From the NCBI RefSeq assembly GCF_023612255.1, contig NZ_CP063231.1:2648001-2712000 (forward strand): a DNA stretch of 64,000 nt, in the 5' to 3' direction. Below are positions 54,855-64,000 of the stretch, piece after piece. How positions within the stretch are numbered: the first letter of the stretch is position 1; every line of letters begins with the position of its first letter. The DNA comes from Luteibacter flocculans. GTDB taxonomy: Bacteria; Pseudomonadota; Gammaproteobacteria; Xanthomonadales; Rhodanobacteraceae. The position numbers and the translations under genes are program-made. The notes beneath the pieces were generated by a model. That model worked only from the letters and a program-made list of their open reading frames with translations. It had not been told where the DNA came from and searched no databases.

Positions 54855-55853
54855 TCACTTCGACGGCAGATACTGCAACGGATCGACCGGATTGCCGTCG
54901 CGGCGAATCTGGAATTGCAGCTCGTCCCGGGTCGCGCCCGTGGAACCCATCTCGGCTACCGTCTGCCCTGCCTTCACCTTCTCGCCTTCCTTCACCAGAC
55001 GCTTGCGGTTGTGGCCATAGGCCGACAAGAAGCTGTCGCTGTGCTTGATGATGACGAGTTCGCCATAACCCACCAGGCCATTGCCGCTGTAGACGACGAC
55101 ACCGTCGGCGGCCGCGCGCACGGGATCGCCCGCCTTGCCACCTACCTCGATGCCGGGAATGGCGTCGCTCGATGAGAACTTCTTGAGCAGCGCGCCGTCT
55201 GCCGGCCAGCGCCAGGTGATGCCGCCCGCACTGCGGGTGGCACCACTGGCGACGATCGGCGTCGAAGCCGGCGGATTTTCGACCGGTGCGGGCGGCTGTG
55301 TGGCCGGGGCGCTGGGCGCGGGAGGCGGCGGCACGAGCGATTCGCCCGGCTTGCCGGCCACCACGACCGGGGTGTTGGTCGTCGTCGCGGGAGCCGGCGC
55401 CATGGCCACGGCCGACGGTGACGGGGCCGACGCAGGCTCCTTCACCGGCACGACCGGCGAGGGAGCCGGATGCGTGGCAGGTGACACAGGCGCCGCAGCG
55501 GCGACCACTGGTGCGACCTGCGTCGCGGCAGGCGCGGCCTTCGTATCGCGGCCCGGCGGCGACAGGCGCAAATCCTGACCCGGCCAGATCGTGTAGGGCG
55601 AGGCAATGCCGTTCCAGCTCGCGAGGTCGCGGAAGTCCACCTTGTTGCGGAACGCAATGCTATAGAGCGTGTCGCCCTTCGTGACCCGGTAGCTGCCCCC
55701 GGGCGGTGGCGGCGGCGACGGTACGCGCGTGGTCGTGTATGTGCTCCCCGGACTGCGCGTGACGACGACCGAGCTACGGGTGAGGTCGCATCCAGCAAGC
55801 ACACCCGCAGCCGCCACGACGGCAATCAGGGCAAGCGGACGGATCGTGAGCAT
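54855..55853 (-). CDS. nlpD: NlpD-like lipoprotein with LysM and degenerate M23 domain
   Basis: 332 residues. Lipobox LAGC (Cys near 23), LysM (VTKGDTLYSIAFRNKVDFRD) around residues 58-100, a long Pro/Ala/Val linker, and a C-terminal LytM/M23 domain. The catalytic His and Asp of active enzymes are missing (GGKAGDPVRAAADG at the first site and ELQFQIRR for the usual HLHFEIR). This matches E. coli NlpD, an activator of amidase AmiC in cell separation. No rpoS follows. Confidence 0.88.
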   Translation of the reverse strand: MLTIRPLALIAVVAAAGVLAGCDLTRSSVVVTRSPGSTYTTTRVPSPPPPPGGSYRVTKGDTLYSIAFRNKVDFRDLASWNGIASPYTIWPGQDLRLSPPGRDTKAAPAATQVAPVVAAAAPVSPATHPAPSPVVPVKEPASAPSPSAVAMAPAPATTTNTPVVVAGKPGESLVPPPPAPSAPATQPPAPVENPPASTPIVASGATRSAGGITWRWPADGALLKKFSSSDAIPGIEVGGKAGDPVRAAADGVVVYSGNGLVGYGELVIIKHSDSFLSAYGHNRKRLVKEGEKVKAGQTVAEMGSTGATRDELQFQIRRDGNPVDPLQYLPSK

Positions 55854-55876
55854 CGCGGATCTCCCTTCACGGTCAC

Positions 55877-56485
55877 TCATCGCAACAAGAACCACCAGGC
55901 GGCAAGCAGGACGAGGGCTACGATAACAGCCCAACCTATCCACTCGATGTGTTTACGCAGCATCTGTTCGGCGCGTTCACCGAAGATTCGAATCAGCAAG
56001 GCAAGCAGCCACACCCGCTTGCCGCGGCCGATCAGCATGCACAGGAGGAACGGCAGGAACGGCACGCCCACGATGCCCGAGGCCCAGGTCACGAACTTCA
56101 TCGGCACCACGGGCTGCAGCGCCGCCATCGCCAGCACGATGTACAGGCCCAGCGAATGCGCCTGCATGTCCTGGCGCAGGTTCTCCACGCCCTTCTGGAT
56201 GGGTGCCAGCAGGTGCAGCGATTCGAGCAGCGGCTTCAGCGCCTCGTAGGCGAAGTGACCCAGCGCATAGCCCACCAGCGAGCCGAGCAACGAGAACAGC
56301 AGGCTCCAGTTGGCGAAACGGAACGCCTTGCGCGGTTCCGCCAGCATCATCGGCGCCAGCATCACCTCCGGCATGACCGGGAAGATAAAGGCTTCCACGA
56401 AGGAAAGCCCGGCCAGGTAGCGGACCGCGTGACGGTGGCGTGCCCAGACGATGGCGCGCTCGTAGAGCGAAGCGAACATCCGCAT
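55877..56485 (-). CDS. YqaA family membrane protein (DedA-related)
   Basis: 202 residues, about four transmembrane helices. FVEAFIFPVMPEVMLAPMML and PVVPMKFVTWASGIVGV are the conserved re-entrant segments of the VTT/DedA-like group. Function unknown, possibly lipid transport. Located between pcm and nlpD, as often in Xanthomonadales and pseudomonads (from memory). Confidence 0.85.
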   Translation of the reverse strand: MRMFASLYERAIVWARHRHAVRYLAGLSFVEAFIFPVMPEVMLAPMMLAEPRKAFRFANWSLLFSLLGSLVGYALGHFAYEALKPLLESLHLLAPIQKGVENLRQDMQAHSLGLYIVLAMAALQPVVPMKFVTWASGIVGVPFLPFLLCMLIGRGKRVWLLALLIRIFGERAEQMLRKHIEWIGWAVIVALVLLAAWWFLLR

Positions 56486-56527
56486 GCGGCGGGTTTCCTT
56501 GAAGAGTTGACTAAACGTGCGGCGGCA

Positions 56528-57211
56528 TCAGCCGATGCCGCCAAGCAAGGGCACGAAGCTCACCGCGCAGAGATCCTCGCGGGTTACCGCACCCTGCTCG
56601 TCCTTGCGCAGACGCACCAGCACCTGCTGGCTCGGACTGCCCACCGGCGCCACGAGAACACCGCCGGGCTTGAGCTGATCCAGCAGCCGGGTCGGGATGC
56701 GATCGCCGGCAGCCGTAAGGATGATGCCGTCGAATGGGGCATCGGATTCCCAGCCGAGCTTGCCGTCATCGTGCCGCGAGCGCAGGTTTTCGATGCCTAG
56801 CTGACGGAAGCGACGGCGTGCCTGACGCAGCAGTTCTTCGATGCGCTCCACGGTGTAGACCGTGGGCACCACGCCTGCGAGCACCGCGGCCTGGTAACCC
56901 GAGCCGGTACCGATTTCCAGGACGCGCTCGGGCACCCCGTGCTCGATCAGCGCCTCGGTCATCCGCGCCACGATGTAAGGCTGCGAAATGGTCTGTCCGT
57001 GCCCGATCGGGAGCGCGGTGTTCTCGTAGGCACGCGAGTGCAGCGCCTGGTCGATGAAGTGATGGCGAGGCAACTGGCGGATCACTTCGAGCACGCGCTC
57101 GTCGCGAATGCCCTCTTCCGCAAGCTTCGCCACAAGCCGATCGCGTGCCCGTTGCGAAGTCATGCCTTCGCCGCGCAACGCGGATGGCGGAAGCGCATGC
57201 ATGTTCACCAT
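56528..57211 (-). CDS. pcm: Protein-L-isoaspartate O-methyltransferase
   Basis: 227 residues. Repairs damaged Asp/Asn by methylating isoaspartate. Motif I VLEIGTGSGYQAAVLA, ENTALPIGHGQTISQPYI as substrate loop, and LKPGGVLVAPVG. ATG at 57211 is one base after the surE stop (TGA-C-ATG), implying tight coupling. Confidence 0.94.
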   Translation of the reverse strand: MVNMHALPPSALRGEGMTSQRARDRLVAKLAEEGIRDERVLEVIRQLPRHHFIDQALHSRAYENTALPIGHGQTISQPYIVARMTEALIEHGVPERVLEIGTGSGYQAAVLAGVVPTVYTVERIEELLRQARRRFRQLGIENLRSRHDDGKLGWESDAPFDGIILTAAGDRIPTRLLDQLKPGGVLVAPVGSPSQQVLVRLRKDEQGAVTREDLCAVSFVPLLGGIG

Positions 57212-57212
57212 G

Positions 57213-57995
57213 TCAGGCCGCCTCCTCGCCATTCATTGCCGCCGAGAGCGGCAACATCCAGCCGCTGACCTTTTCCAGCGCCTGCACGCGCGTGAGGTCG
57301 GTGTGAATCGGCGTCACGGAAACATAGCCGCGGCGCACGGCATCGAAATCGGTACCAGGGCCGTCGTCGTCGATCTCGCCCGGCGGGCCGATCCACCACA
57401 TTTCGCGGCCGCGCGGGTCCAGTGCGCGAACGGCGGGCGCCGAGCGGTGGCGCTTGCCCAGGCGCGTGACTTCGAAACCGCGCACGCGCTCCCAGGGCAG
57501 ATCCGGCACGTTCACGTTGAGAATGGTGTCGGCGGGCAGCGGATCGACGATGAGGCGGCGCATCAGCATGAGCACGGCATGGGCGGCGGTGTCGAAATGC
57601 CGGCCGCTGTCGTCGCGCGTGACGAGCGACACGGCTATCGCGGGCAGACCGAGGAAGCGGCCTTCCATCGCGGCGGAGACCGTACCGGAGTAGATAACGT
57701 CGTCGCCGAGGTTGGCGCAGTTGTTGATGCCGGAAACGACGATGTCGATCTCATGCGCCAGCAGACCGGACAGCGCCAGATGCACGCAGTCGGTCGGCGT
57801 GCCAGCGACCCGGTACGTGCTCGGGTCGAGGCGCTTCACCCGGATCGGCGAATCGAGAGTGAGGGAGTTGCTCGCGCCCGAACGGTCACGGTCCGGTGCC
57901 ACGACCGTCACCGTGCCGAATTCGGCGAGGCGCTCGGCCAGCACCTGGATGCCAGGAGCCTCCACGCCGTCGTCGTTGCTAACCAGAACTTGCAT
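57213..57995 (-). CDS. surE: 5'/3'-nucleotidase SurE
   Basis: 260 residues. Metal-site [12 protein letters not shown] at the N-terminus and [20 protein letters not shown] typical of the family. Survival-type nucleotidase acting on nucleoside monophosphates. Usual surE-pcm pair; here separated from truD by an Smr gene and repeats. Confidence 0.95.
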   Translation of the reverse strand: MQVLVSNDDGVEAPGIQVLAERLAEFGTVTVVAPDRDRSGASNSLTLDSPIRVKRLDPSTYRVAGTPTDCVHLALSGLLAHEIDIVVSGINNCANLGDDVIYSGTVSAAMEGRFLGLPAIAVSLVTRDDSGRHFDTAAHAVLMLMRRLIVDPLPADTILNVNVPDLPWERVRGFEVTRLGKRHRSAPAVRALDPRGREMWWIGPPGEIDDDGPGTDFDAVRRGYVSVTPIHTDLTRVQALEKVSGWMLPLSAAMNGEEAA

Positions 57996-58160
57996 GCTGA
58001 TCCAGATCGAAAATCGGGTGCGGCGGCCCCATCGTCATTGAGCCGCCCGACCGGCCAAGTCTACCGGACCGGGCAGCGGGATTCACGGAACCCGGACACG
58101 CCCCACAACCAGCCACGCGTAAGCCGCCACATCCAGCAAGGCATCCCGTAGGATGGTGGC

Positions 58161-58703
58161 ATGACGCGACGCCCGCCCAAGGTCAACGAGGACGATAGCC
58201 GTCTCTTTCGCGAGGCCATCGGCGACGTGCGCCCCATGCTCGTCACGGAAACGGTGCCGGAGAAGCCACGCCCCGAACCGCATCCGCACATGCGCGATGC
58301 CGACGAGGCGGCCGTACCCGCCGAGTTGTTGGTCTTCGACTACGATCCCGCCGATCTGGAGGTGGGCGAAGAACTCTCGTACCTGCGCGACGGCTACCCG
58401 CCAAAAGTCTTGAAGCAGCTCAAGCGCGGCCAGTTCAGCATCCAGGCCGATGTCGACCTGCACCAGATGAACGCCGCCGCGGCCCAACTCACCATCGCGG
58501 AGTTTCTCGCCGAATGCCGCCACGATGGCCTGCGCTGCGTGCGCATCATCCACGGCAAGGGACTCCGCTCCAAAGCGGGCGGCCCGGTGTTGAAAGGACT
58601 TACCGATCGTCTCCTGCGCCGCCGTGACGACGTGGTGGCGTTCGCGTCCGCACGACCCATGCAAGGCGGCACCGGCGCGGTAGTGGTGCTGCTGAAAGCG
58701 TGA
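58161..58703 (+). CDS. Smr domain endonuclease-like protein
   Basis: 180 residues. C-terminal Smr domain with DLHQMNAAAAQLTIAEFL and HGKGLRSKAGGPVL; the preceding linker is charged. The single-domain form resembles YdaL/SmrA and SmrB; SmrB acts on stalled-ribosome mRNA, but assignment to it is not secure. Divergent from surE; ATG at 58161. Confidence 0.86.
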   Translation: MTRRPPKVNEDDSRLFREAIGDVRPMLVTETVPEKPRPEPHPHMRDADEAAVPAELLVFDYDPADLEVGEELSYLRDGYPPKVLKQLKRGQFSIQADVDLHQMNAAAAQLTIAEFLAECRHDGLRCVRIIHGKGLRSKAGGPVLKGLTDRLLRRRDDVVAFASARPMQGGTGAVVVLLKA

Positions 58704-58718
58704 CACCCCGCCACCTTT

Positions 58719-58880
58719 GTGGGAGCCGCTATAGCGGCGAGAAGCCCCCGAAGCAAAGGTAGGAGCCACCCTGGTGGCGAAAAGCCAACGAAGCGATATA
58801 GCCGCGAGGCAAGCTCCCATCGCCAGCAGGCTGGCTCCCACCAGCAAGCTCCCATCGCCATCAGGATGGCTCCCACCGTC
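58719..58880. repeat. REP-like palindrome cluster
   Basis: Four to five copies: GTGGGAGCCGCTATAGCGGC at 58720, TAGGAGCCACCCTGGTGGCG near 58761, the CCATCGCCAGCAGGCTGGC class near 58817, and CCATCGCCATCAGGATGGC near 58853. Some stems are compensated (both arms changed together, as CCACCCTGGTGG against CCAGCCTGCTGG), suggesting that the fold is selected or copied. Confidence 0.85.
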
Positions 58881-58938
58881 AAGCTCGCTCGCGAATGGCT
58901 GAGAGAGCCGCTTTCGCAACTACAGCGGGCGGAGGCGG

Positions 58939-59952
58939 TCAGGTAACGGCCAGTTCGCGGATCACCGTGGTGGCGTATGCGCCGGCCGGCAGGCCGAAGG
59001 AAACCTCCAGCGCGTCGCCGTCGAGCCATCGCCAGGCGAACTCGCGCGGTTGCAGGCGCAGCGCGCGGCGCTCCTGATCCATGCGTGCATCGGCGAGGCC
59101 CTTGGCAAGATCCTCGTCGCGCGCGGCCACGGCGCGTTCCAAGTCGCCCGCGGCATCGGCGGCGGGCGTTTCGCCGCGTCCCCACAGCGGGCCGGACGGA
59201 TGAATATCGAAACGGGCCAAGCGCTCAGCCAGCGCATCGGAGAACGGCTCGGGGCCGAACCAGGAACGCGAGCCTTCGAGCGACCAGATCTCACCATCCA
59301 TCGGCGCATTCCACGTGCCCGAGATAACGCGCTCGGCCAGCACGCCGTTGAAGATGTGCGAGCGCGCGGCCGAAAGCAGGATCGAACGCTTGTCGCGATC
59401 GACGCGACGGCCACCGAACATCGCCCTTGCCTGCGCAACGTTGTTGCCACCCAGTCCGAAGCGCTGTTCGCCGAAGTAGTTCGGCACACCATGTTCGGCG
59501 ATCTGGCGCAGGCGCGTTTCCGCCGCCGCGCGATCGCCGTCGAGTTCGCGCAAGACGAGCACGAAACGATTGCCGCGCAGCGCGCCGCGCTTGATCTTGC
59601 GCGAATGCCGGCCGAGGGATTCCACACGCACGTCGGCATGCGGGAACGCGGACCAGTCGGGATCGGCCCGCCCAGGCAACTGCACCGTGAACACCTGGCG
59701 GGTGACCGCGTGGCGATCCTTCATGCCTGCGTAACCGACGTTCATCGGAGCGGTACCGGCGAACTTCGCCAGCTCGCGCGCCACCCAGTCGGTGTTCGCT
59801 CCGCGCTTTTCCACGCGCAGAAAGGCGTGCTCGCCTGTGCCGTCGGCCTCGTAGCCGAGGATCTCCTCCACGAAGAAGTCTTCGGGCTGGGTACGCAGAT
59901 GCGCGCGCAGCGGAGGCTCGCCAAAGGCGAAAGGGAGTTCGTTGTCGGTCAT
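58939..59952 (-). CDS. truD: tRNA pseudouridine(13) synthase TruD
   Basis: 337 residues. Catalytic Asp79 in GYAGMKDRHAVTRQ; also NYFGEQRFG. Modifies U13 in tRNA-Glu. It lies 19 bases after mgtE on the same strand, instead of directly after ispF. Downstream is the REP cluster. Confidence 0.95.
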   Translation of the reverse strand: MTDNELPFAFGEPPLRAHLRTQPEDFFVEEILGYEADGTGEHAFLRVEKRGANTDWVARELAKFAGTAPMNVGYAGMKDRHAVTRQVFTVQLPGRADPDWSAFPHADVRVESLGRHSRKIKRGALRGNRFVLVLRELDGDRAAAETRLRQIAEHGVPNYFGEQRFGLGGNNVAQARAMFGGRRVDRDKRSILLSAARSHIFNGVLAERVISGTWNAPMDGEIWSLEGSRSWFGPEPFSDALAERLARFDIHPSGPLWGRGETPAADAAGDLERAVAARDEDLAKGLADARMDQERRALRLQPREFAWRWLDGDALEVSFGLPAGAYATTVIRELAVT

Positions 59953-59971
59953 GGGGGTACTCAGGGTGTCT

Positions 59972-61399
59972 CTAAAGCAGGAAGACCGTGGCCAGGCCGA
60001 GGAAGATGAAGAAGCCGCCGCTGTCGGTCATCGCCGTGATGAGCACACTGGAGCCAAGGGCCGGATCGCGCCCCATCTTGGTCATCAGCATGGGGATGGC
60101 GACGCCCATGAACGCCGCGAGGAGAAGATTCAAGGTCATCGCCGCGGTCATCACCAGCCCGAGCGACGCGCTGCCGTAGAGCAGCCACGCCACGGTACCG
60201 ATGGCGCCACCCCACACGATGCCGTTGACCAGCGCTACGCCCAGCTCCTTGCGCCAGAGACGTTTCACCTGTGCCACGCCGATCTGTTCCAGCGCCATGG
60301 CGCGCACGATCATGGTGATGGTCTGATTGCCCGAGTTGCCGCCGATACCGGCGACGATCGGCATCAGTGTCGCGAGCGCCACCAGCTTTTCGATGGAGTG
60401 CTCGAAGAGACCGATCACACGCGACGCAATGAACGCCGTGACCAGATTGATCGCGAGCCACGCCCAGCGATTGCGCACGGATTTCCACACGGAGGCGAAG
60501 ATATCCTCTTCCTCGCGCAGACCGCCGCGTGACAGCGCCTCGGTCTCGCTCTCCTCGCGGATGAAGTCGAGCATGGCATCGACGGCGATACGGCCGATCA
60601 AACGCTGGTGCGCATCGACGACCGGTGCGGTAACGAGGTCGTAGCGCTCGAAGGCCTGCGCCACGTCGTACGCGTCGTCTTCGGGATGGAACGTGTTTAC
60701 GTCCGGCGCCATGATCTCGCGGACCATCTTCTCCGGCGAGTTCACCAGCAGCCAATGCAACGGAAGGACGCCGGTCAGCACGTTATCGGCGTTGACGACG
60801 AACAACTTGTCGGTCTGCGCGGGCAATTCGTCAAAGCGGCGCAGGTAGCGCAATACCACCTCGAGGCTGATGTCCTCGCGGATGGTGACCATGTCGAAGT
60901 CCATCAGCGCGCCGACCTGGTCGTCCTCGTAGGACATGGCCGCCTGCACGCGCTCGCGCTCCTGCGCGTCGAGGCTCGCCATCAGCTCAGGCAGCACCTC
61001 GGTCGGCAGATCGTCGACGAGGTCGGCGAGTTCGTCGGCATCGAGCGGTTCGACGGCGGCGAGAATCTCGCGATCGTCCATGTCCGCGATCAACGATTCG
61101 CGAACGGAGTCGGATACCTCAAGAAGAATGTCGCCGTCGCGATCGGAGCGCACGCGCTGCCAGACCGCGAGGCGGTCGTGCAACGGCAAGGATTCGAGCA
61201 CGTCGGCGAGGTCCGCCGGGTGCAGTTCGTCGAGACGCACCTGGAGTTCCGCGTCCGTGGCATTCAGCGCGGCGTCGTCGGTCTCAGGCGCGGCGCCCGC
61301 GAAGGCAAGCAGACCTTCGCGACGACGCAACAGATCCGTGATCGCCTCCAGCCTGTCGTGCAGGCGAGGCGTAGAGGCGCGCGCTTCGATCTCGCTCAT
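59972..61399 (-). CDS. mgtE: MgtE family Mg2+ transporter
   Basis: 475 residues. Acidic N-terminal superhelical domain (about 25-140), two CBS domains (about 145-270) that sense Mg2+, and five transmembrane helices with the pore signature [20 protein letters not shown]. Mg2+ channel-type uptake. It overlaps ispF by 4 bases and lies within the isoprenoid/truD series; there is no M-box leader since it has no untranslated upstream region. Confidence 0.94.
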   Translation of the reverse strand: MSEIEARASTPRLHDRLEAITDLLRRREGLLAFAGAAPETDDAALNATDAELQVRLDELHPADLADVLESLPLHDRLAVWQRVRSDRDGDILLEVSDSVRESLIADMDDREILAAVEPLDADELADLVDDLPTEVLPELMASLDAQERERVQAAMSYEDDQVGALMDFDMVTIREDISLEVVLRYLRRFDELPAQTDKLFVVNADNVLTGVLPLHWLLVNSPEKMVREIMAPDVNTFHPEDDAYDVAQAFERYDLVTAPVVDAHQRLIGRIAVDAMLDFIREESETEALSRGGLREEEDIFASVWKSVRNRWAWLAINLVTAFIASRVIGLFEHSIEKLVALATLMPIVAGIGGNSGNQTITMIVRAMALEQIGVAQVKRLWRKELGVALVNGIVWGGAIGTVAWLLYGSASLGLVMTAAMTLNLLLAAFMGVAIPMLMTKMGRDPALGSSVLITAMTDSGGFFIFLGLATVFLL

Positions 61400-61869
61400 G
61401 GGCGCACGACCAGCACCGTGGCGAGCGCGGCGATGCCTTCGCGACGCCCGGTGAAGCCGAGCGTCTCGGTCGTGGTGGCCTTGACGCTGATGCGGTCCAG
61501 CTCGACGCCGAGGTCCGTGGCAATCACCTCACGGATGGCCTGCGCGTGCGGGCCGACCTTCGGCGCTTCGCAGATCACCGTGATATCCGCATTGCCGAGC
61601 ACGTAGCCGCGCTCGGCGAGCATCGCTGCGACGGCGCGAACGAACTGGCGGCTGTCCGCCCCGCGCCAGGTCTCGTCGGACGGCGGGAAATGCTTACCGA
61701 TGTCGCCCAGCGCCAGCGCGCCGAGCAAGGCGTCGCACAAGGCATGCAGCACCACGTCGCCGTCCGAGTGAGCGAGCACGCCCCTGGCGTGCGGCACGCG
61801 CACGCCACCCAGCATCACGTGGTCGCCTTCGCCGAAAGCGTGAACGTCGAATCCCTGGCCGATGCGCAC
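61396..61869 (-). CDS. ispF: 2-C-methyl-D-erythritol 2,4-cyclodiphosphate synthase
   Basis: 157 residues. Metal ligands in GFDVHAF (Asp8, His10) and the His in [12 protein letters not shown]; later [16 protein letters not shown]-like end. MEP pathway step after IspD and IspE. Start follows the ispD stop with 1-base overlap. Confidence 0.96.
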   Translation of the reverse strand: MRIGQGFDVHAFGEGDHVMLGGVRVPHARGVLAHSDGDVVLHALCDALLGALALGDIGKHFPPSDETWRGADSRQFVRAVAAMLAERGYVLGNADITVICEAPKVGPHAQAIREVIATDLGVELDRISVKATTTETLGFTGRREGIAALATVLVVRP

Positions 61870-62561
61870 TACCGTGTCCTCCTGAGCAGGAACTCTGCCA
61901 ACGCGAAATCCGCGGGCGTCGTCACCTTGATGTTGTCTTCCGATCCTTCCACCAGCAGCGGCGATGCGCCTGCCCGTTCCATCGCCATCGCCTCGTCGCC
62001 CGGTACGATACCGGCCTCCGCGGCAAGACGAAGTGCACGCATCAGGTCACTCCGGCGGAACATCTGCGGCGTAAACGCCCGCCAGCGACCTTCGCGCGGT
62101 TCCGTGGCGACGCTGTGACACTCGGCGTCGGCACGCTTGAGCGTGTCCCGCAAAGGCGCACCCAGCAGACCGCCGCCAACGGGGCCAGCACGTTCGATCA
62201 GGCGGGTGATGTCGTCGAGTCGCACGCACGGCCGCGCCGCGTCATGCACCAGCACGAAGTCGTTGTCGCCGACGGAAGCCGGCAAGGCCATCAGTCCGGC
62301 GAGCACGGAGTCGCTGCGCTCGCCGCCGCCGATGGCGGTCTTGAGCGGCTTACCGCCGATCGAATCCATGGCACCAAAATGCCGGTCGTCCGCCGCGATC
62401 ACCACCATGAAACCGGCGATGCGCGGATGCGCGGACAGCCGTTCAAGCGTGTGATCGAGCATCGGCCGGCCGTCGATCAGCTGGTATTGCTTCGGCCGAT
62501 CGCCGCCCGCCCGGACGCCCTTGCCAGCCGCCGGCAACACGCACCACAGCGCATCCATCAC
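61869..62561 (-). CDS. ispD: MEP cytidylyltransferase IspD
   Basis: 230 residues. Nucleotide-binding [26 protein letters not shown] and TPQMFRRS typical. Makes CDP-methylerythritol. Overlaps ftsB by 4 bases. The second Met (MDALWC) is an alternative start three bases later. Confidence 0.95.
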   Translation of the reverse strand: MMDALWCVLPAAGKGVRAGGDRPKQYQLIDGRPMLDHTLERLSAHPRIAGFMVVIAADDRHFGAMDSIGGKPLKTAIGGGERSDSVLAGLMALPASVGDNDFVLVHDAARPCVRLDDITRLIERAGPVGGGLLGAPLRDTLKRADAECHSVATEPREGRWRAFTPQMFRRSDLMRALRLAAEAGIVPGDEAMAMERAGASPLLVEGSEDNIKVTTPADFALAEFLLRRTR

Positions 62562-62902
62562 TGGCCGCCGGGAGCGACGGGCGGCGGAGGCGGCGGTACG
62601 CTGGTCGCGGCCCCCGGCTCCACCACCTGGTAGAACGTCTCGCCCGGCTTGACGAGACCCAGTTCCTGGCGCGCACGCGCTTCCGTCGCCTGCTCGCCGT
62701 GCTTCAGATCCTCGACGTCCGCCGCCAGGGCCTGGTTGCGCTTCTGCAGCAACTCGTTTTCATCGGCCTGTTTCTTGACCGACTCGCGCAGCGAATCGAC
62801 CTCGGCCATGCCCCCACCGCCGACCCACAGCTTGAGCTGCAGCGCGATGAGGACGATGACGAGGATCAGGCCGATCCAGCGCAGGAGTGCCGCGTTGCTC
62901 AA
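62558..62902 (-). CDS. ftsB: Cell division protein FtsB
   Basis: 114 residues: one transmembrane helix (about 8-27, LRWIGLILVIVLIALQLKLW), then a leucine-zipper coiled coil (VDSLRESVKKQADENELLQK). FtsB joins FtsL and FtsQ in the divisome. No ATG fits; TTG at 62902 (LSNAALLRW) starts 8 bases after the eno stop. C-terminus Pro-rich. The eno-ftsB-ispD-ispF order supports the call. Confidence 0.88.
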   Translation of the reverse strand: MSNAALLRWIGLILVIVLIALQLKLWVGGGGMAEVDSLRESVKKQADENELLQKRNQALAADVEDLKHGEQATEARARQELGLVKPGETFYQVVEPGAATSVPPPPPPVAPGGQ

Positions 62903-62910
62903 GGCACGAC

Positions 62911-64000
<1,090 letters not shown>

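Noticed and set aside
61396-61420. Mg2+ sensing leader (M-box) before mgtE
   Set aside because: mgtE overlaps ispF, leaving no untranslated leader.

Overview
This 64-kb window is high-GC, gene-dense chromosome from a gammaproteobacterium. Gene orders and protein character (an orphan SoxR beside an MFS exporter, KdkA, FabV, a DctB-like hybrid kinase beside dctA, 'GTGGGAGCC...' palindromic repeats) point to the Xanthomonadales, most likely Rhodanobacteraceae (Luteibacter/Dyella-like). The genus is inference; no rRNA is present to settle it. There is no prophage, insertion sequence, CRISPR array or secretion-system island. Most of the window is conserved core genome.

Layout. 1-4.9 kb: fatty-acid synthesis cluster fabG(partial)-fabD-fabH-rpmF-yceD on the minus strand, with maf divergent; plsX is absent between rpmF and fabH. 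4.9-11.1 kb: a GT39 membrane glycosyltransferase, then the overlapping operon moxR-DUF58-tgpA and an Slp-type lipoprotein closed by a strong terminator. 11.4-14.7 kb: hinT, recR, ybaB, dnaX and the 4.5S SRP RNA, all minus. 14.7-18.2 kb: a hairpin-rich spacer with a tRNA T-arm relic, tRNA-Ser(GGA), an MBL-fold hydrolase overlapping the Kdo kinase kdkA, a GT9 heptosyltransferase and a DUF6165 gene. 18.2-20.5 kb: mntH and yihY. 20.6-26.8 kb: a C4-dicarboxylate module made of a NarL-type regulator, a DctB-like hybrid histidine kinase, dctA and a porin. 26.8-27.9 kb: two lineage-type hypothetical genes. 27.9-32.0 kb: a SulP transporter and a fluoride-response operon (fluoride riboswitch, CLC-F antiporter, two DUF190 genes).

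32.3-37.3 kb: tRNA-Ser(CGA), a PP2C phosphatase, dnaQ-rnhA-yafS, gloB and mltD (the same neighbourhood as in E. coli). 37.3-48.0 kb: fabV, ppiD, tRNA-Asp, tRNA-Val, hupB, lon, clpX, clpP and tig, a protein-quality-control block. 47.6-49.5 kb: soxR divergent from an MFS gene with a SoxR box between them. 49.5-50.3 kb: six tRNA genes (Leu, Lys, His, Arg, Pro, Arg). 50.5-54.8 kb: ftsH-rlmE, then yhbY, an Mth938-like gene and panE. 54.9-64 kb: nlpD, yqaA, pcm, surE, an Smr-domain gene, truD, mgtE, ispF, ispD, ftsB and eno (partial). Here mgtE is inserted into the usual ispDF-truD series, and rpoS does not follow nlpD.

The most notable system is the fluoride operon. A nearly ideal fluoride aptamer begins just downstream of a sigma70-like promoter. 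Its 3' end can pair with a downstream segment, and a second hairpin lies over the ribosome-binding region of a CLC protein carrying fluoride-type selectivity residues (GNNLI, GREGT). Two different DUF190 genes follow with tight coupling. Other points of interest are a receiver domain with Glu at the phospho-acceptor position in the DctB-like kinase, a 29-bp-arm perfect palindrome beside an 18-bp minisatellite, and the hairpin/T-arm array between ffs and tRNA-Ser.
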